Shown here in pieces: positions 1-12,358 of a DNA stretch of 64,000 nucleotides. Both the position numbers and the translations under genes were made by a program. Below the pieces are notes generated by a model. That model saw only the letters and a program-made list of their open reading frames with translations. It did no database searches and had not been told where the DNA came from. The stretch is from Myripristis murdjan (lineage: Eukaryota; Chordata; Actinopteri; Holocentriformes; Holocentridae). The DNA is taken from contig NC_044003.1 of the NCBI RefSeq assembly GCF_902150065.1, positions 19,882,987 to 19,946,986 of the forward strand. The letters are read 5' to 3'. Every line of letters starts with the position of its first letter. Position 1 is the stretch's first letter.

Positions 1-249
1 GGAATATTTAGTAGCGAGCAAATTTCACGACTGGACTTATTGCACAGGTTGCATCCTATTACATCACTATTACAGCACCACGCTGGAATTCACTGAGCTC
101 CTGAGAGCGACCCATTCTTTCACAAATGTTTGTAGAAGTAGTCTGCATGCCTAGGTGCTTGATTTTATACACCTGTGGCCATGGTAGTGATCGGAACACC
201 TGAATTCAATGATTTGGATAGCTGAGTGAATACTTTTGGCAATATAGTG
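1..249 (-). mobile_element. Tc1-like transposon, 5' part of the transposase side, cut by the window edge
   Basis: This stretch matches 19264-19506 of the complete Tc1-like copy further right, with small insertions and substitutions. It holds the start region of the transposase on the minus strand and ends in the same terminal repeat (GGCAATATAGTG) followed by the TA target dinucleotide at 250-251. The rest lies outside the window. The extra bases and changed codons suggest a decayed copy. Confidence 0.85.
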
Positions 250-429
250 TAGGTCTAGTGGGTGGTCAGTGCCTTGAAATTCCAACGAGTAGCGAGTTTT
301 TGTTCCAAAAAAATGGTCCATAAAGTGAATGTTTATGTTTGTTTGTTTGTTTGTTTGTAGTAGAGGATGTCATATATTGAAATTAATTTGAGTTTTGCAG
401 TGATATACTAACCAAATTTAAATTTTCAG

Positions 430-1331
430 AGCCGGTCAGCACTTGTAAAAACACTGTCTACTGTTACAAGTGTTACAACGGTAAGAATAGTTTACTTTAT
501 CATGTCATTTGTTGTGAAAAGTTTATCAGACCTCTTTTGATTACAGTTGTATTCAATGCTTTTGGGCACATTCTTCTTTTAGAGCACTAATACTGGAACC
601 ACATCATCAAGTGGACTGGGCTGGAGAAGAGGAAGAGGTATAATTGGTATTTTAATAGTTGCTTTACTTTAAGCCTTTTAACCCTGCACAGTTTTGACAA
701 ATCACCATTATGCCTAGAGGGTCTGAGCCAAACTAAATGCACTGAGAAAATCTGGTCCTCATGGCTGTTTCTTGAGCGGTAATCTCATTCCAAACAGAAG
801 AAGCAAGAGAATGGAGAAAATATAGTTTATTACAGTAGATAAGTGAAGATCGGTCTTGGAAAATCTTTGGCGCTTAGACTCTGCAGGAAGGTTTTCAGAT
901 TAAGAGGCATTAGCCCCGAGTAGCAGCATGATAAATACACCCCTGGAGTCCAGACACTGGTGGCTAACGACATCTGATGAGATTGACCAACTTATGAATC
1001 TGGGAGGTCCAGGTTGAGTTGGGGAGGTGGAGGGATGCGAGAACGGCAGAACACAGCACTAAAGGCACGGGGAGAAACCCATTTAAAGGCAGAATGAGTA
1101 CGATTTGTCAGTTGCGGACTGTAAACACACTGCTTGGCTAAGTTTCCTAGGATGACGATGGAGTGTAAAACGTTCTCTTACTGTCCCGGCCCTCCGGCAC
1201 CTACCTGTCCAACAGGAAACAGGCCAACACTGCGTCGCTCTTCATCATCATCCTCTCCCTCAGTGCTCGCCAGCTGCTGAAAGCCAACTCCAGATTCACT
1301 CTGGTTTTGGATGAGTCAATACTTTGTTTTT

Positions 1332-1362
<31 letters not shown>

Positions 1363-1798
1363 GTTAGTTTTTTAGGAAAATCCTTCTCATTCTGCCTTTG
1401 AAAAAGACCATAGCAAGATGATAGGTTAACTAGCCAGGTGTGTTGCTATTGGATAGACATGACCAGGTGGTGTGAACAGCTCATCTACCTCAATTAACAG
1501 CCCCAGATAATGACAGCAAAGGAAGTTATGAATGAGCATGCATGAGAAAAGAATAGGCAGGATAACAAGTGAGAAATATATTTAAAGCTCAGCCATGAGT
1601 AGAAGATGGTCTTCCTGTCTGAACATTCAGCTTGATGCATGTAGGGGGACAGCACTGTTTGCCTTTTTGCATCGGTTGTCACATTATTTCACAACAATAT
1701 TTTCGTTCATATTTTTCTTTGTTTGTCTTTTTGTTTCAGATGGTTACAATGTGGCCTTGGGTGGCCCCTCAAGCAGCTCTGGTGCATCTGAGTTCTAG
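430..1798 (+). CDS. 3' end (last three coding exons) of an upstream gene, probably an ADGRF5-like adhesion GPCR
   Basis: Three short exons with good splice sites join in one frame: 430-480, 583-637 and 1740-1798, ending in TAG at 1796-1798. The joined tail is about 54 residues and rich in Ser and Thr. It contains GLGWRRGRDGYNV followed by a Ser run. The cytoplasmic tail of vertebrate ADGRF5, as I recall it, has a similar arrangement (basic patch, GTYNVS, Ser-rich end), and a complete ADGRF5-type gene follows on the same strand, so a tandem paralogue is the best reading. The 7TM exon would lie left of the window. The phases (0/0, 0/1, 1/stop) support real exons, but the family call rests on a short tail and is an inference. 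Confidence 0.5.
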
Positions 1799-2323
1799 TG
1801 TTAGAAGCAAGATAACGAAAGTGAATTTTCTAAAACGGCCAAACTGTGGTCTTACAGTCTTTTACAAACAAATTCCAGTTTGCACAGTGTGACTGAGAAT
1901 AGTTTTATATGAAATGTAAGGAGCCTGAGCAGTGCAATGAGAAGAAGAAGAAAAAGAAGAAGAAGAAGAAAAAAAAACTTGAGGCCACGATTTACTAATT
2001 TATGGTCACTAGATATAACTTGTTCCCTGAAATGTATTTACTTGTTTCCACGTTTTAGTTGATTCATGGCCATGATGAAACAGGTGTACAGTACTCTTCC
2101 CTTCTGACTGTGACTGCAATTGACAACAAAGATTTGGGCAAACTCGTGCGCAGACCCCAAAGATCCTCAGGGATAAAGGATGTTCCAGAGGACATTTGTC
2201 CCCAAACGAGTCAATTTTTTTTACTGATTTTTTTTTCTTATTGCACCTCCCAGACTCTTTAGAAATGTCTTGTAAATGTGAACAGAAAATTGTACATTTT
2301 GTAATAACATAGAACACAGAGTC

Positions 2324-2365
2324 GGTGTGTGTGTTTGTGTGTGTGTGTGTGCGTGTGTGCGTGTT

Positions 2366-2400
<35 letters not shown>
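2324..2400. repeat. (GT)n microsatellite, interrupted
   Basis: About 77 bases of mostly GT dinucleotides with a few GTTT, GTGC and GTTTGC interruptions. Confidence 0.95.
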
Positions 2401-2402
<2 letters not shown>

Positions 2403-5400
2403 AGGATGCAAACAAAGCCTTTACATACATTGATGTAATCTGCTTATGAAAAAAAGTTCAGTTTTTAACTTTCCCTTGCTATTTTTGCCATTCAGAGAAC
2501 TTGTTACAACATTTTCAAACAACTAAATATCCCCAAATTAAATGCAAAATAAGTATTGTTTTGGTTTACTTTGCCAATCAAATCAGTTAAACACAGCAAG
2601 ACTACTTTACACAAATCAATGACCTTGTTTATTCAAAGGGTGCATCACAATGACAAATTGACTTTAAGAGAACCTTCAGTCAAATATTGTTCCAGGCAGG
2701 CAGATGTCAGTCTTAGAGGAAATGTCGTCTGAACCGGCATTTCAATGACGTTTCAGCACTGGAGTGTATAGAAGTATATTGTAGTAGAACATACATTCAA
2801 ACAGACAGATTAATTATCATTTAGTCATTATTTTCTGTTTCTTTCTCATTTCTGCTTCCAGCCAGTGAGTGTGTAGCAGGCCTTCCTAACAACAACATAG
2901 CAGTTCTATTCCGTCTGTGGTTATTTGTTTGCTGTTTGTCTTTATATGGCTGTGGCCTGATTTGCCTATGCTGACTGTGGCTCAGACCTTGTATTGTTCT
3001 TTTTCCCAACAGTGCTGCAGAGTAAACACAGCATAACATACTTAGTTATTCCAAACGGCCACCAAATGTTGGCTGAGGCAAATCGACACCTTTTATTTGG
3101 CCTTAATTTGCACCTGCTCCGCACTGTAAAGATATCTGTTTTCATTGAATAATAAAGGTGCACTATGTGAAAGTGCATTGACTCACTCACACTGACACAT
3201 TATATGTTTATTACATATTTTTTTGTTGTTGTTGTTGTTTGTTTTTTTTTCAGTTGAGTCTCTATGATCCTCACTTCAACCAAACCTTAGTTTTACATTG
3301 TGTACACATTTTCATTCTCTCTGTGAATTCAGAGAACACCGGCTTCGTTTGTATATCCACTGTGTGCAGAACAGACATCAAGCTGTTGGATGTTAAATAA
3401 ATTAAAAACTGTCAAAACTGAATTGTAAGATGCAATATTGAGAGGCCACTATTACATTGTGCCATGATTACCTTTGGGTCAGACTAATGCTGATGTTTTT
3501 AAAATAGCATGCCAAATTATTATCAATGTATGCTCTTTCACTGTCAGGTACTGTTTCACCTGAAATTCTTAAGGGCCCATAGACCCCAAAAGGCATTTAC
3601 TTTTACTAATATAGTAGTGCAATGTTTGGATGAAAGTGAAAATTTTAATTATTGAATACTGCCACAGTCTAATAAATCAAACAACATAATCCAGAAATGG
3701 TAATATTGATTGAATGATTTGCTATCATGTATGGAAAAATGTTTTTTCCTCTAGAAAATGTAGATGGACACTATCTTGCTTAACACAGAAATTACTTTAG
3801 TGTGGTAATGATCTTGCTCAGGGATACTTAAACAGATATGGGTTCATAGGTGATTAAAGCCAGGCCTCACTGACCACAAAGTCATCCTGCAGCACAGCTA
3901 TGCACTCCTGTGCCTGTCACTCATAGCTAGCAGGCCAAAATTGCAAATTTATTAAGTTTGGTAACAGTAAGAGAATTTGACAAAAACATCAAATCAATTA
4001 GGCCATTTGTTGAGGCATGCTGAGCTAATGCTGTGGGCTTTGGGATTTAAATGTATTGATTTTCACAGCATATGTGTGGGGGTTTTCTTCTCTTCTCATG
4101 AATGGAAAAGTTCTTTGTGTTGTGCTTTGAAGGAGAGCCTGAAGGAGAATGCTTGATTTGGCAGACAAATCCATGGAAATTGCTCAGTCACTGTGTTGAC
4201 TAATCCTGATGTCATGGACATCATCAATGCAAATGGCTTTCAGGACAAAGTCATTGTGTGCTGTAACCCCACCTTCTCCTCCAAACACATGTAACCATAC
4301 CCTCCCATGCCCTTTTCCAACTCTCCAAGAAGCTTTCTTGCCTAACTCACTTCGTTCCTTCCTGACAGACATGCTCAATTACTCTGAACACCAGCACGAT
4401 TCTGGTGGGCACCTGCTACCTGTGGAGTACACACTGCTTTCAGTTTGCTAATTACAGCCAGGCAAACTGGGAAAAGTAGTGCTTTCTGGATAAGTACAGT
4501 ACCTGCGGCCAAGGTGAGAGTATTTTTTGAATACATTATGCTTTGTCCGTCTGTATTGTACTTAAAGGCTGCATGAGTGAGGTGATCTGAACAGGAGACT
4601 GCTAGTACTGGATGCCACTAATATTGCTGTACTGTTAATAATTATGTCGGCAATAATATATATTTTGTAAGATGCTACTACTGTAAGTAACACCTTCCAA
4701 AATTAGACAAGGCAGTTCATATGTTTTGCAAATGCACTATAACTTCATTCTGTAGTTTATAAGTTAATATCACAACTAAGCCCTAATTTCTTTTACCTCT
4801 CTGTCAGTCCAATAAGTCTTGCATCTTCTATGTCTAAGCTGTCTGAATCTTGTTAAACTTTGCAAACAGCTCTCCTGAGAATTTTGGTTCCTAGTTTGGG
4901 TCTGACTTTAGAGACTCAGTGGCCATCGCAGTAGAAAAAATAGTGCTCATGTTAACAATTTGTGTATGATTCCTATGAAAAAGCACAGAATAAGTTAGTT
5001 AATGAATGTATTTAAGCGTGTGCTTCCTGTGTGTGTGTGTATGTGTGTGTGTGTGCGCATGTGAACATGGCTGTATATGTGTGTCTGTTCATTTGTATGT
5101 GTGTGCATACCAATGTATTTGTTTTATGTGCATCTGCGTATTTCTGCAATTTGCACGAGTGCCTGTCATGTAATGGAAGATGAGGGGGTTGCTCTGCTGG
5201 CTCAACATCATAAATGTGTAACAACAGCCAGTAATGAAAGTATGCCCTGCTTTACCAAGAAAATGAGGTGGGTATAAACCGTACCATTTCAACATGCCCT
5301 TGGCCATACCATTGTGTATATGCATATTGTGGGTAGGTGATGTGGGTGGGACCCAGTGCACAGTTCAGAGAAGTGTCAAAACCATCATCGGGTTGCCTGC

Positions 5401-5906
5401 TGTTTGTATTTATGTTGAATATGCAAATTGATGCAAACTGAAGTTTGACTAACTAAATGATTAACTTATTGTTCTGTTGAGAGGAAAGATATGCTTGTGA
5501 CAACCTTTAGGATGACCTTACCACCATTTGTAGCAGCCACCAGTTGCATCACCATAAAAAAAGTCAAGTAGACACTCATAAAAGGTAGTCATTTGACTCC
5601 CTTGTAAGTAAGTGATTAAAAGGGAGTCAGTTGAGACTGAGAATGACAGTAAAAGCTACGTCAAAGGAGAACTTCCGTGTCATTTAATCATTTGCTCCTA
5701 TTTGTTCCCATTTTTCATTTCCAGAGGATATGCATTGTGCAGGTCTTGTGCAATTAGATTTTGCTTATCATTTGTTTGTTTTGCCAAATTTTTAAAAGAC
5801 AACCTTTGTGGTGTCAAACCTAGTTTGAAATCAACAACTGGCTGTTGCTGGCACTCAGGTGTTTGCAGTGAAGTGTGTAAGTCAGACAAAATTAAAACAG
5901 AATCTT

Positions 5907-6070
5907 TTTTTTTTTTTTTTTTTTTGGCATTTCTGCTTTATTTGACAGTCACAGTAGAGAAAGACAGGAAATGCAGGGGAGAGAGGGGGGATGACATGCA
6001 GCAAAGGGCCTGAGGTCGGATTCAAACACCGGTTATGCGCTCTTAACTGGTGAGCCACCGGGGCACCCCA
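5907..6070 (-). mobile_element. tRNA-derived SINE with poly(A) tail
   Basis: Read on the minus strand, the element starts with a tRNA-like head. It has an A-box-like GTGGCTCACCAGTT and a B-box-like GGTGTTTGAATCC. A non-tRNA body follows, and a poly(A) tail appears as poly(T) from 5907. Flanking direct repeats AGAATCTT at 5899-5906 and 6071-6078 fit a target-site duplication made by LINE machinery. It is a familiar teleost SINE type. It encodes no protein. Confidence 0.85.
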
Positions 6071-7131
6071 AGAATCTTCCTCAAAGAAAAACATTAAATG
6101 TACAACCAGACTTCACCAAAGCAATGTGTTTCCAACGTCGGTGTGTACCAAATGATACAAATTGTAATAACTTGTAATAACAAGCCTGAAGCCCCCATTA
6201 TACATAATATGTTGTCAGTGTGTTGGTGATATGGATGGGCTCGGAGCTTTTATTTGTGAAAATGCAAATGTAACAACAAATCCACAGAGGCATCAGTAAA
6301 TATGCCAATTGGTACGATGAGGAGAAGCCATCTCAGTGGGGATGAAAGGCTGATTTACCTGGCTTACTGTGGACACAGCCTTACGATAACTTTGCAAATG
6401 TTGCCATGGATTTTCCTTGAGCAAAGAGGGCAGAGAAAACATTTCATACTTGAAGTGAGCTACAAAATTCTGCAAAATGATAGCTGCCAATCCATTTTCA
6501 AAAATCCATGTTTTGTCTGTAATAACCTGGATGACAGTCCTAATGATAGTCTAATTCAGAGGTATTCAAATTTTAGGAGGTCGGTTACTAAAGTTGCTCT
6601 AACTTTTGTTGTGATTTGTAGGCCAATATGAATGTAGTATTGAGGGACAATATGTGTAAATGTGTGTGTGTGTGTGTGTGTGTATAACTATTGAATATAA
6701 TAAAGTTCAATTCAAAAATAAGTACCGTTCCCAACTATCCTCACATTATACACATTGTGAAACCAAGAAAAAATAAATAAGGCCTATACTCACAAATAAA
6801 AGTTTCAAAATGACTTGAAATAGGAAAATTGGGAAAGTTATTACGCTGTGTGAAGTACACTTCTCAGTTTCAGTTTTTTACATGGGTAGGGTTTTTGTAC
6901 CAGTTTGGGTAGCATCTGAACATAATCTGTAAGAGCAGATGAAGGGAACTTGATTGTGTTCAACTTAAAAACTGAAGTTTCCCAGCTGCTTTAAGATCAT
7001 GAGTAAAACCCACTAAAGCGCTGGCTGCAGTGTTGAATTACCAAGTGACATCTTGGAAGTGCAGAGCATGGATCGAGTCCAACGTTGAAAATCAGTGACA
7101 TGTCATTTGTTGTTTTCACAAGATTGAAAAT

Positions 7132-7530
7132 TTCCACATATGAACATAAAAACACAAAGTCATGTGGGAGTTGGCCTTTTTACATGTGATTGCCTTCTGA
7201 ACTGGAATTTCCACATGTAAAAACAACATGAAATCACATGAGATTTGCATCTTCACATGTGGATTCCTCATTGTCACATGTGACTAGTTTCTTGACATGT
7301 GATCTATAATTTTCACATGTGAAAACAACACATTTCACATCAAATCGCATGCGAAATAAAGCACATGTGGATTTGGAACACGTGTTTTTCATTTTGCTTT
7401 TTCACACTTGAATTGCTAGAATCTGGTTTAAGACCACATGTGGAAAAAACAAATCACATGTGAAATAATCACATGTGGCTGTAGAACACATGTGTTCCAA
7501 AACCACATGTGGTTTATTTCATGTGATTTT
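7132..7530. repeat. Array of CACATGTG palindromes
   Basis: At least nine exact CACATGTG 8-mers lie in about 280 bases (first near 7253, last near 7503). Near-copies such as ACATGTGA, CACATGTAA, CACGTG and GCATGC surround them. The spacing is irregular, mostly 12-40 bases, with AT-rich linkers that often read GAAA or AAAC. Each core is a perfect palindrome and contains CANNTG E-box half sites. It lies about 200 bases upstream of the first exon of the ADGRF5-like gene. It may be a degenerate MITE or minisatellite and need not be regulatory. Confidence 0.8.
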
Positions 7531-7740
7531 TCTCATAAGGACAGAGGGAGAGAAGACAGTGTCAAATGTGTGATTTGTGGGAATGTGAGATGTGGATTTG
7601 GTCCTTTCTGTGTGGGTAGTGCCTGTTCTTCCTGTGCTGAGTCAGTTTCCCCCTGAGACCACTGTTACTACTAACAGTGGTTTTTATTCACAATTGATAT
7701 TCAGGTTTAATTGTTTGATTTCTTGTCCCCCAGGGTAAGA

Positions 7741-10700
7741 ATGTGGGCCAGGTGTCTTATATTCCTGGCTGGAGCTGTGTTTATTCACGGTCAGGTAATG
7801 ATGTTTCTCATTGGATAATATAGGGTGTTTGTGGTTGAGATATAAGTTGTTTTCATTTGCACCTGCTTTGACTGTAATTATAACACTGAATGGATGTTAT
7901 TAGTCATAATCGCCCCTGAAAGTATGGGTTAGGTCCCTAGCACACCCTCTAATGCAGTGGTACACATATAATAATAATAATGATAATAATATTAAAAATA
8001 ATAATAATAAAACTTTATTTGTATAGCACCTTTCATACAAGAATTGCGGCTCAAAGTGCTTCACAATAAAAAGAAGAACATTTGAAAACACATTAAATAA
8101 AACATTAAAAAGAATAAAACACAGCACAAGGTGGAATTATAAAGAAAAGGCTAAAAATTGAAATAAAATTTGAAATAAAACAAAAGATGCAAATGAAACA
8201 ATAAAAGACAACAGTGTGGAGTAAAATAGGAGCTAGTTAAAGGCTAAAGTGAAAAGGTGGGTCTTTAATCTTCTTTTAAAGATGTCTAGTGAGCTGGCTT
8301 CCCTGATGTCTAAAGGTAGTGTGTTCCAAAGCTCAGGGGCGTAAGTAATAAAGGCGGCATCCCCAATTTTCTTTCGACTGTTGTAGGGAACCAATAAGCC
8401 AGCAGCAGACGATCGCAGTGTTCTTTGGGGTGCATAGCCAATAAGGGAATTGGCAATGTAGCTCGGTCCTAGCCCATGAAGTGCTTTGTATACAAGTAGG
8501 AGAACCTTAAAGTCAACTCTAAATGTTACAGGGAGCCAGTGTAGGGCAGCTAAGACCGGACTAATATGCTCTCTCTTCCTGGTTCTGGTTAATAAGCGAG
8601 CAGCAGAGTTTTGGATGAGCTGAAGTCTGTCAGTAGTTTTCTTTGGGAGGCCGGTAAAAAGTACGTTGCAGTATTCAAGTCCGCTTGAGATAAAAGCATG
8701 TATTAGTTTTTCAGCATCTTTTTGATTTATAAATGGTCGCACTTTAGCGATGTTTCTAAGGTAGAAGAATGATGTCTTCGTCACCTTATTAATGTGAGAC
8801 TTGAAACTAAGATCTGGATCCAATACAATGCCAAGACTTGTAACCTCATTCAATACTGGGAGCCACTTTCCCCAAGTTAATGGACAGCATCTCTCTTTTT
8901 GTTTTGGGGCCAACTAACAGGATCTCTTTTTTGTCTTCATTTAACTTTAAGAAGTTATCGCTCATCCATTTGTTCACTGCCATGAGACAGGTAGTGATGG
9001 AATTTATCACTGTAGCATCATTTGGTTCGGCAGAAATATACAGTTGTGTGTCGTCTGCATAACTATGAAACCATACATTGTGCTTTCTGATGATGTCACC
9101 GAGTGGCAGCATGTATCCCCATTTGAGAACCACTCAATGAGAAAAAATATCAGTCGCATGTAATTCCTAAAATAATTTGCGTATATTATAATAAGTTCAA
9201 TAAACAATATAAATGTAAGTTTGGTAGACTGCATTTTATATTCAGTTTTCCCTCTGGGTTTCCCGAGGGTGTCAAGTGTGTGTGTTTGTGGTTGAAATCT
9301 GCTGCTGTGGTTCTGGAGCAAGGACAAAAATCCAGAAAATTGATTCGTGGTTGAAACGTAGCAGTGATACAACTGAAAATGAAGATAAAGACGAGAAAAA
9401 GAATCAAAAACAGAGCCAACAAAATATCGTCAGTATCAGGTTGTTGTTTCAGACACTGATGGAGCAGGATTGGACCTCTCTATAAAGGCTTTTTTTCTAC
9501 CTTATTTTTGCACTGGCAAGAGGGTACTTGGCTGCAAAAAATATTTCCAAGGGGGTACATTATTGAAAAAAGTTGGAGAACCCGCGGGTCAGAGGGCTGT
9601 TGTCATTTATACCTCTCATCAGTCGCTTATAACCACTCAAACGTTGGCTTTAGCCACTTTCATTATATCATAGTTAAGATTAGAAAACGTAGCGGTACAT
9701 TGCCTAATGTTGCTGGATAATGCCCATTCAGTGGTGTGATAACAGTTGCATTGGGTGAACTTAGAGTGTTTTATTCTGTTTTTGAAAATGAAGACTGTAC
9801 AGGCCATTTTTTTGCAGTGTAAATCTAAATTGGTTCTGGATTGATATTAGCTTGTCCTGCATATTAATTTTGTCTAATATCACATTACATCTGTTTTCTC
9901 CCCCTCATTGCAGAATGCTACAGCAGGTGAGTCCGCTTGCTACATAATCAGGAAGGATGTGTCATTAAAATAGCACAGAATAACACAAATTAATTGAGCA
10001 CAGTACTTGAATATGATGAATATTTATTACAGCAAAATAATAAATTGACTTTCTCTACTGTTGTTACAAGCATTTTCCGTTGCTGTGAGATAATTTGGTT
10101 GTTTGAGGAGTATCACTGCAGGCTTTTGATTGTAAGATCTGGCTTGATGACTTTGTCCTGCTTCAGTAGCTACTGATGAGCTGCCTCGGGGCAAAGACCT
10201 GAACCCATCGCTGCTCAGCAGAGCTACTCAGCAGAGTTCCTCAGTGACAAACAGAATAATGATGAAAAAAAAAATCTCTCATGTTATTGTCTTAGATGTC
10301 ACCATTGCTGAGCTCATGGTGACGAGCAATGTGAGCCTGGCGGCCAAAACTGTCCTGACAGCTTTGAGCAACACAAGTGCCCTGAACAGCGATGTGACCA
10401 TCGTAGAGCTGGACCTGGTGGCAGGTACAGGATGTTTTAACCTCACTCGCTTTGCACTCGAAACCTCAAATGTTGCACGAAACCACTTTAATCTGCTCTG
10501 ATCTTCATTTTGGAGCATCATCAGAGGACTGTTATTCAAAAAGTACTTAAAAAGGTGGTGTGTAGTTGTTCACATGTATAGACAAAATCTGTGAAAAGGA
10601 TGACAAATGGATTAATTTAATCAGTTATGATTAAAAGAGGAATTACACTCAAAATCTATCTTAAAAAAAAAAACCTCTAACTGATTTACTGTGACTGCAT

Positions 10701-12322
10701 AATTGTTATTGGTGTATACTTAAAGTAGCAATATCTAACTTTAACTTTATGCTCTTGACATTCTCTGTTTTTCCATTTAATTCTGCATTTATTACTGCTT
10801 TCCTGTATTGTTGCTGATGCTGTGACTTTCTGTGCCTCAATGCAGCTCACACCACAAACAGTAATGCCCCAAACTGTCCCAACCATCGCTTAAATATTAA
10901 TAGCATTTGTATTGAAATTTTCAGTGTGCAAAAGCCGTCGTTGTTGAAATGACGGCACTGAAAATGCAAATAAACTCGTGCAAATTAAACAGCATTAACA
11001 CAACATTAACCCAGAGCAAATGAAAAACAGAGAGAGAACGAAAAAATGACAAAAAGGAGGAAGGAAAAGGGAAAAATAGCAATAACATGGGCCTTGTGAG
11101 ATTTAAAAGGGAGAGCAAAAGCCCCAAAGGATGGCTAATTTTTATTTAAATTTATTGTTGAGGTAAGAAATGAATATAATTGAAATGAGACAGTACACAA
11201 AATGTTATGCATAAAATGTAACAGGATATTTTATGCATAACCATTCAGTGTCTGTAAAACAAACAAACAACTAAGAAAATAAATTATTATTTGTTTTATT
11301 ATAACATCCCAAACAAAAAGACGTAATGCAGTTTTACAGGGGTATTAAGTAATTATGGCTTTTACAATTTTTTTTTTTTTTCAGTGACAAAAAAAACAGC
11401 AACAGGGGAAGATGGTGATGATGGCCTTTATTAGATTTTTCCTTAACAATAGGTCATCGAGTTATAATGTGAAACATTTCACAATATATTATATTATTAT
11501 AACAAAAAAGTTTCTTGTTATTCCATGACAAGTTTGCATGTCATAATAACATGAAAAAATGTCATTATAACGTGAAAAAACCTTGTTATAACAGGAAACT
11601 TTACACATTATTATGTGATGCTGAGCCATTTTTCTTGTTTATTTTTTTGCATGGGAGCAACACACTGCCCCAGACAGGAGTAGCATACTTCAATAGTGAA
11701 AATAATAATTTATTTATATATCCCCCTTTTTAAAACACAGAGTTACAAAATGCTCCAAATATTCGATAAAATACACACGTACACATATACATGTATACAT
11801 ATATATACACTTGTAACCACACCCATATGCATGATATGATTAATGCACACACACAAAAAAAATAATAAAACAAAAGGAAAGACAAAGGGCTAACCAATAG
11901 AAATGAGCTCTCTGCAGCTGCTTAAAACAAAGGGGAAAGGCTGTTCCAAAATTGCAACTGCTGAAGTATGATGATTTAAAATAGGAACAATGGATTTAAT
12001 TATGGATGTATTTTATCACGTTAATAATGATTTCCAGTGCAGGGAGGTCTTTGGCCTGCATGATCACTGATTGACCATCCATAGAAAAATATCACCTTAG
12101 CTGACAGCTTGTTACAGAGGAAATCTGACAAAGTATTTTTAAATCTAATTTTACATATTTAAACCTGGCAACGAGCATTTCTGTACATGATTTGCAAAGG
12201 TTAATACTCTTAGCCTATTCTCATTTTTGCACTTTTATCTGTGGTGTAACTGTTTTCAAAAGTTTTAATGTGCGTAATTTTTGTTTTTAAGAAATCAGTA
12301 ACTGCCAGGGATTAAATAGATT

Positions 12323-12358
<36 letters not shown>

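Larger units (their letters stand above)
1799..7740. other. Spacer between the two ADGRF-type genes
   Basis: No convincing exon was found. The stretch is AT-rich and holds the presumed 3' UTR of the left gene, a (GT)n tract at 2324-2400, a shorter GT-rich tract near 5026-5060, a tRNA-derived SINE at 5907-6070, a (GT)n tract at about 6660-6684 and an array of CACATGTG palindromes at 7132-7530. The open frames at 2059-2262 and 4209-4451 match no family I recognise. The promoter of the next gene should lie just left of 7733, but no TATA box stands out. Confidence 0.6.

Noticed and set aside
2059-2262. Plus-strand open frame with a regular-looking start (MIHGHDETGVQYSS)
   Set aside because: It matches no family, lacks splice or promoter context, and lies in the presumed 3' UTR of the left gene.
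4209-4451. Open frames on both strands around 4184-4451
   Set aside because: Neither strand shows a known domain or good splice sites. It may be a fossil exon, but nothing supports that.
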